Source of the DNA: Isochrysis galbana
Taxonomy: Eukaryota; Haptophyta; Isochrysidales; Isochrysidaceae
Reading direction: 5' to 3'
DNA length: 64,000 nucleotides
Assembly (NCBI GenBank): GCA_018136815.1
Contig: CM030931.1
Coordinates: forward strand, 8,227,557 to 8,291,556
Positions 21,059 through 32,415 of the stretch are shown in pieces (positions within the stretch are counted from its first letter, which is position 1; each line of letters starts with the position of its first letter). The translations under genes were made by a program, and so were the position numbers. A model generated the notes under the pieces. It was not told the DNA's origin, made no database searches, and saw only the letters and a program-made list of their open reading frames with translations.

Positions 21059-21727
21059 TCTAGCGGTTAGAAAGTTCTGTCCTTAAACTAAGGACGGTGT
21101 CCTTGAAAATCCATGAAATCTAAGGACTCTGGCCTTCAATGCCTTTGATGTGGCTTAGAGTGAGCTTTTGAGACATCCCACCCCCTGAAGCAAATCATCA
21201 TTACCTCCCATTCAACCTAAGCTCTCCCCATGACCAACTCTGCAGAGCTTGTCTTCGTTCACTTTTGCTGCCACATTCAGCATGCGGTGCTGCACTCGGA
21301 CGATTCGCTCACGCGGAAGGAGTTTTTTTTTAGCCCTTTTGAGCCGTATGTTGACAAATTGGGCCGTTGGATGGCAAAATAACGCTTCGTCGTCACTTAA
21401 GGTCTCAAAGAGGGCAATCAAAGCAACATTTCATCTCACGGGAACCATGGGTCGAAGAGCTTTCCAATGGGGGTATCAGCCACCTCTTTCATTTCAAGGA
21501 CAAACTGTGATTTGACCCGACGCCCCGTGGAGTATGTCACAAAACTTGGTATTGCTGAGGGAATGGTGCCTTAGTGGCCTGGGAACATTAAAAGAGGATA
21601 TACATGAGGTAACCAACAATCCAAGGTTTAGGCAAAACAAGCACTTTGTGCTCGCGCTCTCACCTAGCGGAAGTTGTCCTTACTTTAAGGACTCGTCCTT
21701 AAAAGCGAGGTACCTTTATCCGCTAGA
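21059..21727. mobile_element. MITE-like element with inverted ends
   Basis: Left end TCTAGCGGTTAG..GTCCTTAAACTAAGGAC; the right end, read inverted, is TCTAGCGGATAAAGGTACC..AAGGACGAGTCCTT..GTAAGGAC. TA dinucleotides sit inside both TCTAGCGG words, so a TA target duplication is possible. A second copy of the right end (GCGGATAAAGGTACC and AGGACGAGTCCT) occurs at 61,475-61,535. The interior (669 bp in all) has only a short unrecognised minus frame at 21,212-21,421. Confidence 0.55.
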
Positions 21728-22612
21728 TGGGAAGTACGTTTTTACCGTTTTTCTACGAGCTACGAGGACCAAAAACAGGCCGTTTTTACCGTTTTTCAAC
21801 CCCCTTCCGTTTTGTTCCCTTTTTGGATCCCGGGTTTTGGATGGGTCCGCGGGGCACGCGGGCACGCCGCACGCCGCACGCGTATGCATGGATTCATGCG
21901 AGAAGACCAACTTGTCCGCCACTTGATGGGACATACGTGACCGAGCTTGAGAATGAATCTGGCCATACACCGACCAATCGCGTTCAGCTGCCGACGCAGC
22001 AGTTCGACGCAGCAGTTCGTTGCAGCAAGACTTGTTATTGCTTGTTGTGCGATGCTCGATGCTCGCAAGCATCGGAACATGCTTACCGTACATTGTCCAC
22101 TATTGACTATTGAGATGGTTCCATAGCTTTTGCGTTTTCGATTGCCGACGGTCGAGTGAACGCGCCATTGCCATTTTGGAACATGGCGAATTCTCTAATT
22201 CTCTCTCAACTTGGGCTTGAGCCCTCCTTGTCCTTGCTCTTGCGTTCTTGCGTTGGCGTTGGTCGTTGGTCCCGTTCGCCGTTCGCTTCCCCCTCCCCCC
22301 CGCGCTAGTCGTCGTCCTCGTTGTAGGTATTCGCCGCTAGGGGCTAGGGGGGCTTTCCCCAGCGCAGGGGCTGCTCTCGTTCATCAGCATTTTCGTTTTC
22401 ATTTAGTAAGAGGTGTTCTACGATTCCCTCTCTACTACAACTAGTAGTTTTATATAACTCTCCTCTAGAGCTAATCATATTTCCGAGAACACTTTGGACT
22501 TTCCCGCGCGCTCGTAGACGCGCGACGGGAGCAGCGAGGCGGCGGACGAAGGGAGGGGCGACGCGAGTGCCTGAAGGAGAAGCTAGAGGCTTCTTGTGCT
22601 GACTGGCGCTCG
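21728..22612. other. no supported gene
   Basis: Flank of the MITE-like element and 5-prime region of the 22.6 kb gene. Contains a doubled GCAGCAGTTCG word near 22,000 and duplicated GATGCTCG words near 22,050. Nothing else recognised. Confidence 0.4.
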
Positions 22613-25273
22613 ATGATGGCGGAGTGGCAGGTTGCGAAGCGGGTCAAACTGGTGTACACCGGTCTGCCCTCGCCGCGCCTCTGCAGAGAGCGTGAGGAGG
22701 CTGCGGTGGCCAGGGGAACCGAACTGACTTCTCTCACTCAACATCTGCACAAGGGATCTATGAGTGGGTGCAGGAGCGACCAGGCTGATGACTCCGGTGG
22801 TGAAGATGAGTACGACCACATGATGGCCGTCTCTCTCTCATTGCCTGAGCCAGTCCAGCCTGGAGGCCAGGAGTGCGCAGCAATAGGGGAGGGCCCAGGC
22901 CCAGATGAGCCATTTCTCTTCACAGACGACGAGTGGTTCAGCGACGAGGAGAGCGGGACAGAAGAGGAGGATTTACAACATACACCTCCTTCACCTAAAC
23001 CACAGCCTACGTCGGAGCAATGCCCGCCAGATCTTGCTCTCGCACATCTTGAGATCCACGAATGCTTTAGTGGAAGCTTGCATCTTCCGGAAAGTGCAGG
23101 CGATGCGTGGATTGCAAGATGCGGCGCTTGTCTTAGTCGCCTTCACGCAGACCCTATTGCATACCACCAGGCTCGGTTGGCCCTCTTGGAGAGGTTCTTC
23201 CGTGCCCTGGCGCTTGGCGCGTGGCCTTCGCCAGTGATCATCACCCTCTTGCGTGCAAGTACGGCAGCTGGTCATTTGCCGGCTGTGCCCCTTTTGAAGC
23301 GTCTAAACGAGGCTATTGAGGCGGAGGCTCACGCGTTGGGGCTTCGAACCCAGCACAGTACATCCACAATAGCACCGTTGAGGCAGAGCGCTCGTCCGTG
23401 TCAGCGGCGGCTGCAGACCCTGCTAAACTTCACCTGTCAGGTGCTACCAATATTGGCATCTTCTCAAGGTGAGGATGGACCAGCACAACCGAGAGAGGTG
23501 CCTTGGGCACGCGAGCGCGCCATCTCGACGTTTGTCGGGCTCTTGTGCGAAGTCGCCGCAGCATGCCGTGCAGCACCAGGTGGCACGAGCGATGCTCGAT
23601 CGCCGGCTTCCATTATCGTGCTGTGCGCCTTGCGTGAGGCATGCAGCAGCCCTGCAACCGTGTACGCTTTAAGCATTGCCCAAGTGTATTTGGCATCTGA
23701 ATGGCGACGGCTCTTGTTGGCATTATCTTATTTTCGAATTGCTCCGACGGCTGCACCACGGCTCGATCACCTTCCACTGTTGATCCGCCGGATTGCTTCC
23801 TTGAATGGACAGAAATGGGAGGGGCCTGCAAACTCGTTTTCAAGCAATGGCAATTGTACATTACCTAGTGAAGGCAACCTAAGGAGAGCCACCGAAACCT
23901 GCGTGCAATCGCCCGTCTCCCGAGTGCCGATACTTGCTGCCACTGATTCTTGCATAGGGCGTCTTGTACTTGGGCAGTCACGAGATGGGCCATTGGCTTC
24001 ACTCATTCATAGCCCAGCTTGGTCCGCAGTATTTTGGCAGTTACAGCCATGCGAAGCTCGCCCTGTGAAGGAGGAGTGTTCTGACGTCCATCAAAGTGAT
24101 GGGGAACCCTGTCGTGCTGTGGCTGGTGCGCATGAGGTGTTGCAGAACCCGGTCCTTCACCGCTGTGACAAGCGCGTGTTCGTTTCCGAGGCAATCCAAT
24201 TCAGCGCAGAACTAGCCCTGCGCCATCCCTGCATTCTTCCACGCGCCCACTTCTCGAATGCGTGGTCGGCGATGCGTGGCTCCCATGGTGCCGATTGCCG
24301 CAACCAAGACAACATCTCCGAGCGCTTCCGCCTTACTTTTACTCATGCGGCCTCGCTGCCCACGCCGCCTATGCAACTTCTTGCTGGGATCCGTGCTCTT
24401 GCTGATACGTGTGGCGCAAGTGCAACTGCCCAATTGCTATGGAATTTAACGATGGGTGATGAACTGTGCCATTGTGGCACCTGGAATTCAGATGCTTGGT
24501 CAAGCGATAGAACCCTTCACCTGGGCGTCGTCCTCTTGTGCTTTGTCGACAGTAAGCTCCTCTCAGGGTCACCAACTGCACAATGGCCCACTACCGACAA
24601 TCGCGCACAAGAGCCGGCCAGTCTTAAGTCCACCGTAAACTCCAATACGGTCCACACCGAACGCGATGCATCACAACGTTGCCACAATCGCCCAAGGATA
24701 CTATGGTGCCTCATTGAACGAGTTTGGAGACGGCTACTACCGACGACGCTCACCGATCGCAACGCATCGCGAGCAGCGCTGATCGCCCACTTGATATTTG
24801 CCCTTGTGGCGCACGTAGCGGAAGCCCCATGTGATCACTCGCGACAAGAGGAAGACGACGACAAACATACTTTCGCGCCGACTCGCTCCTCAACTAGGTG
24901 CGGTCTCACCCGACTTCTGTCCACGTTGGTGACGCAGCTAGCAATCCTCTTAGAAACCACCTTTTCCCATTCGCTGACCACAAGCCCAAGCGTCAAGGAT
25001 GAGCAGTTGCGTGCGACGCGGATTTCTTCACCAACTGCCATATTGAGTTTCTGCTCGTTGTTTTCCCTCCTTGGAATTCAGCATGCACCATCTCATCTAT
25101 ATCTTGCTCACAGCCGCGCCCGTTGCCGATTCGCATTAGCACTCTCGCGTTGTGGCCACCCATCTTTGTCGATGGCATGGATCAACTTTGGTGACTCCAA
25201 AGAGGCTCAATGGGCCTGGAGGCTAACCGCCCACGCTGCAAGATCAAATCTCCCCACACACCGAGTTAAATGA
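22613..25273 (+). CDS. 886-residue protein of unknown function
   Basis: Long single-exon frame starting at ATG 22,613 (MMAEWQVAKRVKLVYTGLPS). Residues about 55-150 are acidic and Ser/Pro-rich (DDSGGEDEYDH; DDEWFSDEESGTEEED), typical of a disordered nuclear acidic region. The rest is Ala/Leu/Cys-rich and looks helical, with repeated segments of the type LLCEVAAACRAAP, LRASTAAGHLPAVPLLKRL and LIFALVAHVAEAP, compatible with an alpha-solenoid. No catalytic motif, membrane segment or known domain was recognised. Codon use is ordinary for the window and the frame is free of low-complexity tracts, so it is very likely a real gene. Confidence 0.7.
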   Translation: MMAEWQVAKRVKLVYTGLPSPRLCREREEAAVARGTELTSLTQHLHKGSMSGCRSDQADDSGGEDEYDHMMAVSLSLPEPVQPGGQECAAIGEGPGPDEPFLFTDDEWFSDEESGTEEEDLQHTPPSPKPQPTSEQCPPDLALAHLEIHECFSGSLHLPESAGDAWIARCGACLSRLHADPIAYHQARLALLERFFRALALGAWPSPVIITLLRASTAAGHLPAVPLLKRLNEAIEAEAHALGLRTQHSTSTIAPLRQSARPCQRRLQTLLNFTCQVLPILASSQGEDGPAQPREVPWARERAISTFVGLLCEVAAACRAAPGGTSDARSPASIIVLCALREACSSPATVYALSIAQVYLASEWRRLLLALSYFRIAPTAAPRLDHLPLLIRRIASLNGQKWEGPANSFSSNGNCTLPSEGNLRRATETCVQSPVSRVPILAATDSCIGRLVLGQSRDGPLASLIHSPAWSAVFWQLQPCEARPVKEECSDVHQSDGEPCRAVAGAHEVLQNPVLHRCDKRVFVSEAIQFSAELALRHPCILPRAHFSNAWSAMRGSHGADCRNQDNISERFRLTFTHAASLPTPPMQLLAGIRALADTCGASATAQLLWNLTMGDELCHCGTWNSDAWSSDRTLHLGVVLLCFVDSKLLSGSPTAQWPTTDNRAQEPASLKSTVNSNTVHTERDASQRCHNRPRILWCLIERVWRRLLPTTLTDRNASRAALIAHLIFALVAHVAEAPCDHSRQEEDDDKHTFAPTRSSTRCGLTRLLSTLVTQLAILLETTFSHSLTTSPSVKDEQLRATRISSPTAILSFCSLFSLLGIQHAPSHLYLAHSRARCRFALALSRCGHPSLSMAWINFGDSKEAQWAWRLTAHAARSNLPTHRVK

Positions 25274-25629
25274 TCTGACGAGCAAGAGGGGCGCCTTGAT
25301 GCAACACTTTCATGAAATAGAGTAGCCGAATAACCCTTCGGCTCGTACACCTCTCTCGATCACAAGCAAGGGCAAGGGGCGCCTAGAGCTTTTCTTAGTT
25401 TTGCGCGCCGGTCTACGATTGAGAACGGGGCCCTTCATTCGCGCCAATCCTATTTGCTAGCTGCCAAGAAGATGCAAGCTGAGGTCCACTTTTTTTTTGC
25501 GGCCCCACCTCCGAGCGTTTTGATATGAAAGTACTGCGACATCTATATCCATCCGTTCCCACAACCACAACCATGTTCCAAAAAAACTTTTGAAGTTGTC
25601 GCCTCGCGCGTGACCTTGGGCCTCTAGTT

Positions 25630-26010
25630 GGTAGTCACGTCCCTACTCTTTCCTCTCCCGTCCCAACCTGCCTTGCGGCGGCTCCCCTTGTGCGCTACTT
25701 AGGGGCTCGGATTGAGGGGGGGCGGGATTGGGCGGGGTGCTCCGGTCCCTAGCGATTGGGTCCACTTCCTCCTCATGTGCCGTTGCAGGCGGCCGGCGTG
25801 TCCTGACGGGTTTCGATGTGTGGCGGTTCGGGGCGCTGAGGGCGGTGCGCGTTGGTTTCGTGCGGTACGTATTCCCATCAGTATCTCCCACGGGCCGGAG
25901 GCGCTCTTTGAAATGAAGTCGGGCTCTAGGTCAACGCCTTCCAGCTTGTTGAGATGGGCGACAATCGCGCCGAATAATGCCTCCTCATCCTTGGTCTTGC
26001 GCCCACGCTG
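25630..26010 (-). pseudogene. LINE ORF1 fragment (LEGVD block)
   Basis: On the minus strand, 26,010 to about 25,880 reads DEEALFGAIVAHLNKLEGV followed by DLEPDFISKSASGPWEI. This block recurs at about 34,950-35,020 (IIAHLNKLEGVDLEPEF) and 62,650-62,700 (VELLLELEGVDPEPDF). Farther down, a RARDR...PPNPAPP-type stretch recurs at 26,789-26,971. It is a degraded copy of one repetitive protein, probably LINE ORF1. Confidence 0.6.
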
Positions 26011-26079
26011 GTAAAAAAAATCTTAAAAATAAACTAACCGCTACGTGCACGGCATGAGGCAGAGTGTAGAGTGCTTTTT

Positions 26080-26420
26080 CTACTCACTCCTAACTACCCT
26101 CCTTGTCCTACCACCTCCCCCCCCCCCCCCCTGCCTTTCATGGAAAACCGGGGGAGGGGGGTTCGTGCGCGCACTGCTTCGACCAGCAAGGGCGTGAGAA
26201 AGGGAGGGTAAGAGTGAGTGATGAGTGATGCCCTCGTCCGGGCGCCGTTTTGCCCCTTCCGGCTTCCGGGGCTGGCGTCCTGTCGGATCCAGAGTATTTC
26301 CACAATACCCTAGACGAATCCGCAACTACTTTTATAAGTAGGAGGCCAATGGGCAATGGGGGCCTCGCACCCCCCTCTCTCCATCGCAGACACCCCCTGG
26401 CTGGGCCTGCACAACCAACC
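26080..26420. repeat. low-complexity and repeat-derived sequence
   Basis: Poly-C run (26,118-26,132) and an ACTACTTTTATAAGT word (26,326-26,340) that recurs at 27,489-27,502 at the edge of the LINE fragment. Probably element-derived; no gene. Confidence 0.4.
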
Positions 26421-26779
26421 TCAGCCCCTGCCTGCTAGCAGGGGCTGAGCTGACACCTATCTGGCTTAGACCTTCGCCGAGCGCGCGCCGCGCGCAACAC
26501 GCACTCGCCTGCACTGGCCCTCGCTCGTACTGACCCCCCCCTCACCATTGAGCCACAGACCACCGAGAGGCCGCCAGGAGGGCACCCAAGGCCAGCGAGG
26601 CGAGCGGGCCGCGGCTCGCCGCGGCCACTCGCCTCGGCGAGAGAGATTGGCGCTTCTGGGCTCCCATTCACGAGTGCCCCCCCCCCCTGCGTTGTTTTTA
26701 CCCGAAAAAAAAACCTTTTAATTTTCTCGCCACGCGCGCGGCTACGGGGTTGTCTATTGTAGCCACGCCCAGATCCCTT

Positions 26780-27494
26780 CTTCTCCTCTCACTTCCCGCC
26801 TTGTGGCAACTCCCCTCGTGCTCTACATAGGGGCCCGGGTCGTGGGGGGGGCTGGGTCGGGCGGGGTGCATCGGCCCTCAGTGGTCTGTCCTCGCCTTCC
26901 TCCTGTGCCTCTGGGTGGCCGGTTTCTTGCTGCTGTGGTGTAGGTGTCGCGCCGTTGCTGAGGTGCCTCATGCTCGTGAGTTGTTCTTCTTCGTGGGTGG
27001 TTCTTTCAGGGAGGGGGGGGGAGGGGAGGGTGTGCCTCGACCTCAGGCGAGCCTTTCGGCGAGGCCAATCGCTTCCGCCACAAGGCCGAGGTTGTCGCTC
27101 ATTCTTAGTTTACCTTTGTTGTCTTCTGTAAATATCGGGGCGCTGAGCTCCGCTGACCTTTTTATTTTAGGTTTTCTACCCTGGGCCGCCGTGCGAGTGC
27201 GCATCGGGCGACAGGTTTTCGACGGAGTTAGGCCCCTCACCAGGGTGGTGAATCTTAAGAGCGTGGATTCTAAAACCGGTATGTAGTGGTATTCATATGA
27301 TTCGAACTCTATTCTGTAGAAGTCTCTTATTATGTATCTCCAGGCTATGATGTAGAGGGTTTTATTTAGGCTGTCGGGGGTGGTCGCGTCTGGGTATGCG
27401 AATAGCCTATCCTTTGTTTTCTGCCCATGTGACCTATTCGTTTTCGGAGTGTAGTTAGCGATCGCATCTATGGTGTCGAAGATTTCAACCTACT
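26780..27494 (-). pseudogene. LINE ORF2 C-terminal region and flanking repeat
   Basis: On the minus strand from about 27,494 an open frame reads FDTIDAIANYTPKTNRSHGQ, DRLFAYPDATTPDSLNKTL and YIIAWRYIIRDFYRIEFES, then ends LGLVAEAIGLAERLA near 27,043. It parallels 46,480-46,740 (KGDAPRALYTLYLLAWRYI; LTDFHRIHYDG). Its end parallels 63,430-63,620, so it is the C-terminus of the same LINE ORF2. 26,780-26,970 repeats 25,640-25,830. The reverse transcriptase domain is absent. Confidence 0.7.
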
Positions 27495-27991
27495 TTTATA
27501 AGTGGGGGTCAATGGGGGTAGGGGCGCGGGGGTGACCAATGAAAAAAAACAAGGCGGGGACGTAAGGAACACCGAGGGCATCGGGGATGGGAATGGAGAG
27601 ATGGACACACAGGAACGGATCGTCGGGGGGTCCCGAGAGGGGGGGGGAAGGGGCCAACGGGACGTAGAAAGTAAAGAAAGGAGAAGGAGGCGGGGCGGTC
27701 AGGGTCGGGGAAACGATTTCCCCCCGCCCACAACAAGGATAGCTGATGTCGTCAATATACAATCAAATGACCCCCCCATCGAGCCCCCCCAATCTGTGGC
27801 ATCAGTGTGCTGCTGTGCTGTTTGACCTTAGATTAACCTTGCAGGTAGAACTTTTTCGAATTGTTGACTCACCTTCACCCTTCTTGACGATCAGGTGCGA
27901 AGGCACCACACCTTGCACTGTCGAATGGATGGCCCAGGTCAGCCATATGGCCCACGCGTCCACGGTTATACCGGTCAATTTGATACATTAC
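27495..27991. other. no supported gene
   Basis: 3-prime flank of the PsbP gene; G-rich stretch at 27,627-27,650. No gene seen. Confidence 0.4.
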
Positions 27992-28831
27992 CTAGCACGA
28001 ACGTTCCACAGGGACCTTGCCCGCATTCGACTGGGCCAAACAAATGGGATTCATCTTGGCGACATGGAACGACCGGATAATCTCCTCCATATCGTTTGCG
28101 AGCTGATCTGGCTCATTAAAGAAGACTGTTGCTCGACCGCTCACAGTGTTCGTCTTCACCTTGACGTAATATAGACGTCCGTCACAGATGGCCAACTTCG
28201 CGATGGCCGGCTTGAATCCGACGAGATACCTGACGACATAATAGAATGGTTCTCCAGGGGCTGCAGGATCCACCTACATGTGAGAAGTAGTGGAATGGGA
28301 AAGAAGATGCTTACCGGGATCAGAGGCCCCGCGGGAAGATGGTTATAACAGCGAATAGCCCACCTGTTCGTAATCGATCATCACCGCATCCTTCGCATCG
28401 TCGTCCTTGAATAGCTCGTCCGAGACGAGCCGCCCCGCTACCTCGCTCACAGATCCAAGGTCTGCCAACGAGCGCCCATAATTCCGGCCTCGAGAACCAC
28501 CCTCGACAACTGCGCGAAGGGACGCAGTGGTCCCAGGCTTCTGTGCGGAGACAGCAATGATGTGCGACGGACTTGCGCGCTCCTCGCTCACAGGCGTCCC
28601 TCCAACCCACCCTGAGGGAAGCTTGAACTCGAACGAAAGGTCATCCGCACGGAACGTCACACGGTCTTCTTGCGCTTGTGGTGGTAAGGATGGGCTGGAG
28701 GCGTGGGCTGGCGAAAGAGTGGCATAGGCTGGATCCAACAGCAACTGCGTCATCGGTGCCGGAACTGCTGCCCAGAGAAGGAGGCCGCGGAGCCACTGCT
28801 GCCGAGTGAGAGTGAGCGGACGACTCTTCAT
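27992..28831 (-). CDS. PsbP-domain thylakoid lumen protein (two exons)
   Basis: Exons 28,831-28,364 and 28,273-27,992 (minus). The 90-bp intron starts GTGGGC and ends CATGTAG, phase 0, joining DYEQ to VDPAAPGEPFYY. The 249-residue product has an N-terminal hydrophobic lumen-transfer segment (WLRGLLLWAAVPAPMTQLLL) ending near AYA, then the PsbP fold: VTFRADDLSFEFKLPSGW, SLADLGSVSEVAGRLVSDEL, FYYVVRYLVGFKPAIAKLA, ICDGRLYYVKVKT and NDMEEIIRSF. PsbP-family proteins act in the lumen at photosystem II. The absence of a long stromal transit sequence before the hydrophobic segment suggests a missing upstream exon or a shortened leader. This is the clearest evidence that the organism is photosynthetic. 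Confidence 0.92.
28274..28363 (-). other. GT-AG intron of the PsbP gene
   Basis: 90 bp, phase 0, CAG|GTGGGC ... CATGTAG|GTG. Translation through it hits a stop at once and breaks the PsbP domain. Confidence 0.85.
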
Positions 28832-29135
28832 CGCTCCTCTCGCTGCGCGTGAAGAGGAGAGAGAGCATAGAGAGGGGTTCGAGAAAAAGGGAGGGAAATA
28901 AATCTATTTTAAAGTAGAGAGTAGAAGGATATGACCAGAGTTTTACTCTAAGCATTATGGAGGCTTCCCCAATGTTAAAACACACATTTAAAGATGCCTA
29001 CTGCTGCTGTATGCTGCTGTAGCGCCTACCCATCCCAGGTGTCCCGCTGACGTCGCCCTTGTCCCGCGCCCACTCCCCCTTCCGCCTTCCGCTCCCCCCG
29101 GCGTTCCTTGTTCTTCGTCATTTTCCGGGGTTTCG

Positions 29136-29136
<1 letters not shown>

Positions 29137-29187
<51 letters not shown>

Positions 29188-29190
29188 CAT
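29137..29190. repeat. (CCCATG)n microsatellite
   Basis: About eight tandem CCCATG hexamers, one base different from the CACATG array at the start of the window. Confidence 0.9.
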
Positions 29191-29879
29191 GTTCATGTAC
29201 ATGTCTCATCTGCATAACTAAGCACTAAGTGACTAAGTCATATACATGTATAAAAGTCTAAACTCTAAGTATGTCTAGCCTTAGTTGTGCGTATCTTTCA
29301 GCATATTCATACCGGCTTATAATGTATATGTATAATGCATGTGCCCGCAATTCAGCATATCCCCCACTTCCACTTCAAACCGTTTCACCCCACGTGCAAC
29401 CAATATCCAATATGCAATATCAATTTAAATCTCGATCGGCATTTAAGAACACTGACACTGGCGCAGATGGTACAAGTATCGCGCGCGGCGGGCGGCCTTG
29501 CAGACACACCTAAGGAGAGGAATCTGAGTCGCCAAATCGCGCATACCCACAGCTAGGCGTGCCCTGACCGCCCATTCGGCGAATCAGTAATGATTCTCGC
29601 ACACCACTTGGCCACATCATCAGGATGCATACCCTCCTCCCACTCTTAAACAAAAGAGGTTTATTGCAGCGGAAGACAAAAAGACTGTTTGTGACCATAG
29701 GCAATATGGACCGGGGAATGGATGCCATCTTCCAATTTTCGGCTTGTTGGTCCTGCGAGTGGCAAAGACACTCTACCTTTGGGGTGATCATCGATCTGCC
29801 AAAAGGAAGAAGCTTCTCGCGCCTTACAGATTCGAAAATAGCCTATTTCTCAGGGCGTGAGCCGAGTGCTCCGATTGCA
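29191..29879. other. no supported gene
   Basis: Intergenic, comparatively AT-rich; ends at the stop codon of the dehydrogenase. No element signature recognised. Confidence 0.4.
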
Positions 29880-31217
29880 CTAATATCCTAATTTAGTATC
29901 AACAGGCGTAGCAAACGGCTTGGAATTCATGAAGGATTCATAATTTTGAGCCCAGACGTGCCATCCAAGCTGGAAATAGTCAACTGTGAAGTCCGCATTG
30001 TGAGCCGTGAGGAGTATTTTGTCATCAGAGACATCCCAAAGCGGCGACGCTGACGGCAAAGGCTCTTGCTCGAAGACGTCAAGTGCCGCGCCACCGAGAG
30101 CTCCATCACCTGCCATACGGCGAGCGGTCGGCAGTCCAATTAGAGGCAGGGTGCGGTCGAAAGGTCGACGCAAGGCATGCTGCCGCGCGCGTGGGGAATC
30201 GCTGGCTGTAACAAGCAATTGCTTCGGCTCGCACCCAGAGCAATGGCCAACGCCGTCTCGTCGACTGCAGAGCCCCTGCCGAGTGAGATGAAAGTGGCGC
30301 CCGTTTTCATCATGTTGAATTCATTGGTTGACATGAAGTGCCTCGTCTCACGGGTCCCTGGCAGAGTGCAGACCACCACGTCTGACTCGCGCAGCAGCGC
30401 TTCCTGACCCCATGGATACGAACAGAGAACATGAGAAAGTTTGAGACAGTGAAGTGCAGAGCACAAAATGAGCACGCACCTTGTGAGCGGGCTGGATGGG
30501 ACCCTCGTACGGACCGATGACCAAATCCAATAGACCATCCGTGTCCACTTTGCTAGCGTTCCGCCGAAGGGCGATAACGCGCATACCAAAGGCACGAGCA
30601 AGCTTTGCTGTGTGCTTGGCAATGTCGCCATAGCCCAGCAGACCCATGGTTTGCCCTCTAAGAACGGGCATTTCGAATTTGTCCCAACGCTTATTCGCGC
30701 GGTTAGCCTGGCATCGTGCCACCTTCTTGTTGAAGTGGAGCGCCGCGAGCATGGCGTACTCCGCAAGCGATGACGAGAAAGCGCCGCGACCGTTGGTCAG
30801 AGGGAGTCCAGCATCTCGCAGTGGGCCAGCAATGAAGGTGGACAACGCATCTACTCCAGCAGTGTAGCAGTGCACCCAACGGAGCTTGGGTGCATGCCCA
30901 CCGCTCAGCAGCTTGCCCGCGCTGGCCACGCAGCCCGGATCGAATGGGACGACAACGAGGCCCCTGGCGAGCGGCAGCAGATTCGGATCGAGAGAAGACA
31001 GGTCGCTGCCGACGACAAACTCAGCGAGGCTCCTGGGCAGAGCGTTGAGAGCAGGATGTCCATCCGGGCAGAGCACAGCGATGACCTCGCGGGGCATGGG
31101 GGTGGTGCTCAACAGCCGTCGCTTCGAGCCATCAAGGCTCTCGGCCATCGTCGAGGAAGCAGGGCGAGTAGGAAGGCAGCAGGCGCGCCGCGCGAGTCGC
31201 CCAAGGGTGCACTGCAT
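29880..31217 (-). CDS. D-isomer-specific 2-hydroxyacid dehydrogenase (three exons)
   Basis: Exons 31,217-30,480, 30,403-30,235 and 30,109-29,880 (minus), giving 378 residues. Intron 1 is 76 bp (GTGCGT...GGTCAG), intron 2 is 125 bp (GTGCGA...GGCAG). Joining them restores ALGDGALGGAALDVFEQEP. The NAD(P)-binding motif is GLLGYGDIAKHTAKLARAFG (about 192-211). The catalytic set is Arg289 (SLGRGSAVDE), Glu318 (VFEQEPLP) and His339 (LLTAHNADF). The N-terminal 45 residues are Arg/Ser/Ala-rich without acidic residues until a second Met (24), consistent with an organellar transit peptide. Likely reduces or oxidises a small 2-keto/2-hydroxyacid such as glyoxylate, hydroxypyruvate or lactate; the exact substrate cannot be assigned. 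Confidence 0.9.
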
Positions 31218-31317
31218 CCGCGCGCCCCACGCGTGCGCGCGTCGAGCGTGCAGCTTCTTGCGTTCATTGTGGAATGTGGAAGGGTGTCACCTAAAATAGA
31301 TATGAGCTTTTTTTATT

Positions 31318-32040
31318 GAGACGGTGCACAAGTTTCAAGTTTCAGTGGGTTGTTTTTTGGACCTCGGGCGAGTTGCCGTTCGCAGGAATGTGGGTGGGGT
31401 GTACCCTGCTACAACTCTAAAGGAGGATGGTAGAAGTTATACCCGAGATGTGGGGGTGTCGGCGAAAAAAGGCGCAGACGCACATTGCACATTGCACATT
31501 GACATTGACATTGAGGTCCAAGGTCCAAGTCCCCAAGTTCTCAAGTTCTTCTTAAGGTAGTTAATGGTTAAGGGTCAAGGGTCAAGGGTCAAGGGTCAAG
31601 GAGGAGAGAGAGGTAGATTTAGAGCTCATCTCGGACGGTTTCATCTTGGCTCTGCGCTTCTACATTTGCATTGCCAAAGAACGTGGGCGTGAGGCGTGAG
31701 CGTGTGCTTTGCATTATTCGCGATCACCCCGCGCAGTCGACCCCCTCGCCCCGAATTCTCTACAACGCCGCCTGCAACAATTGGACCCATAGAAACGTTT
31801 GCATCTAGGCACACATTTTTGGGGGTGGTGATACGGCCAATGAGGCAAAGTTGAGGGGTGCAATTTTACCAGTTGTATTACAAGTTGTAAAAAATGGTGA
31901 TTGGGGGGGTAAAAAAGGGGAACCTCAAGCTGCACGTTGCACGTTGCACCCTCTAGGCTCTAGGCGATGGGCGATGGCGCTGAGCGGAGTCGGGACAAAG
32001 AGAAAAGACACGCGGGGGAGGGAAAACACGCGGGAAAATG
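31318..32040. repeat. short tandem words, no gene
   Basis: Contains (CACATTG)n-like copies near 31,481-31,515, (GGGTCAA)n at 31,571-31,600 and (TGCACGT)n-like copies near 31,930-31,950. No coding feature supported. Confidence 0.5.
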
Positions 32041-32262
32041 TCGCATTCGCGAATCGACACTCGTTAGGCTTCTCTTTGTCGTTCGGCATTTATCGTTATA
32101 ATTCTCTGCTTTCTCTCGTTCTCGGTCAAAAGCTTCGCTTGGATGCATGGGATCGTGGGTTGTGGAGCGCCCTCTCTCTTTCTCTCGAAAGAGAAGGGAA
32201 GTTTCCCTACCTTTCTTCCTCCCAGGCGCCTCGCAAATAGGTTTAATTTTAATTTGCTATCT
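32041..32262 (+). repeat. dispersed repeat R2, copy 1
   Basis: Shares, in order, CGAATCGACACTCGTTAGGC, GTTCGGCATTTATCGTTATA, TTCTCGGTCAAAAGCTTCGC and GGTTGTGGAGCGCCCTCTCT with 34,703-34,925 (plus) and, more diverged, 47,276-47,506 (minus). No inverted ends seen. Confidence 0.85.
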
Positions 32263-32415
32263 CCCCTGCGTTTCTTTATCTGCTTCAGGGGGCAATTAGG
32301 TTTAATTTGCGACCTCTTCGTATCTCTCCCTGAGGCACATCACATCGCACTCCTTTCGTCTTATTCGGTAGGTCTCTTGGAATCCTGCGCGGCAGGATTG
32401 CCCCTCGTTTCCGTT

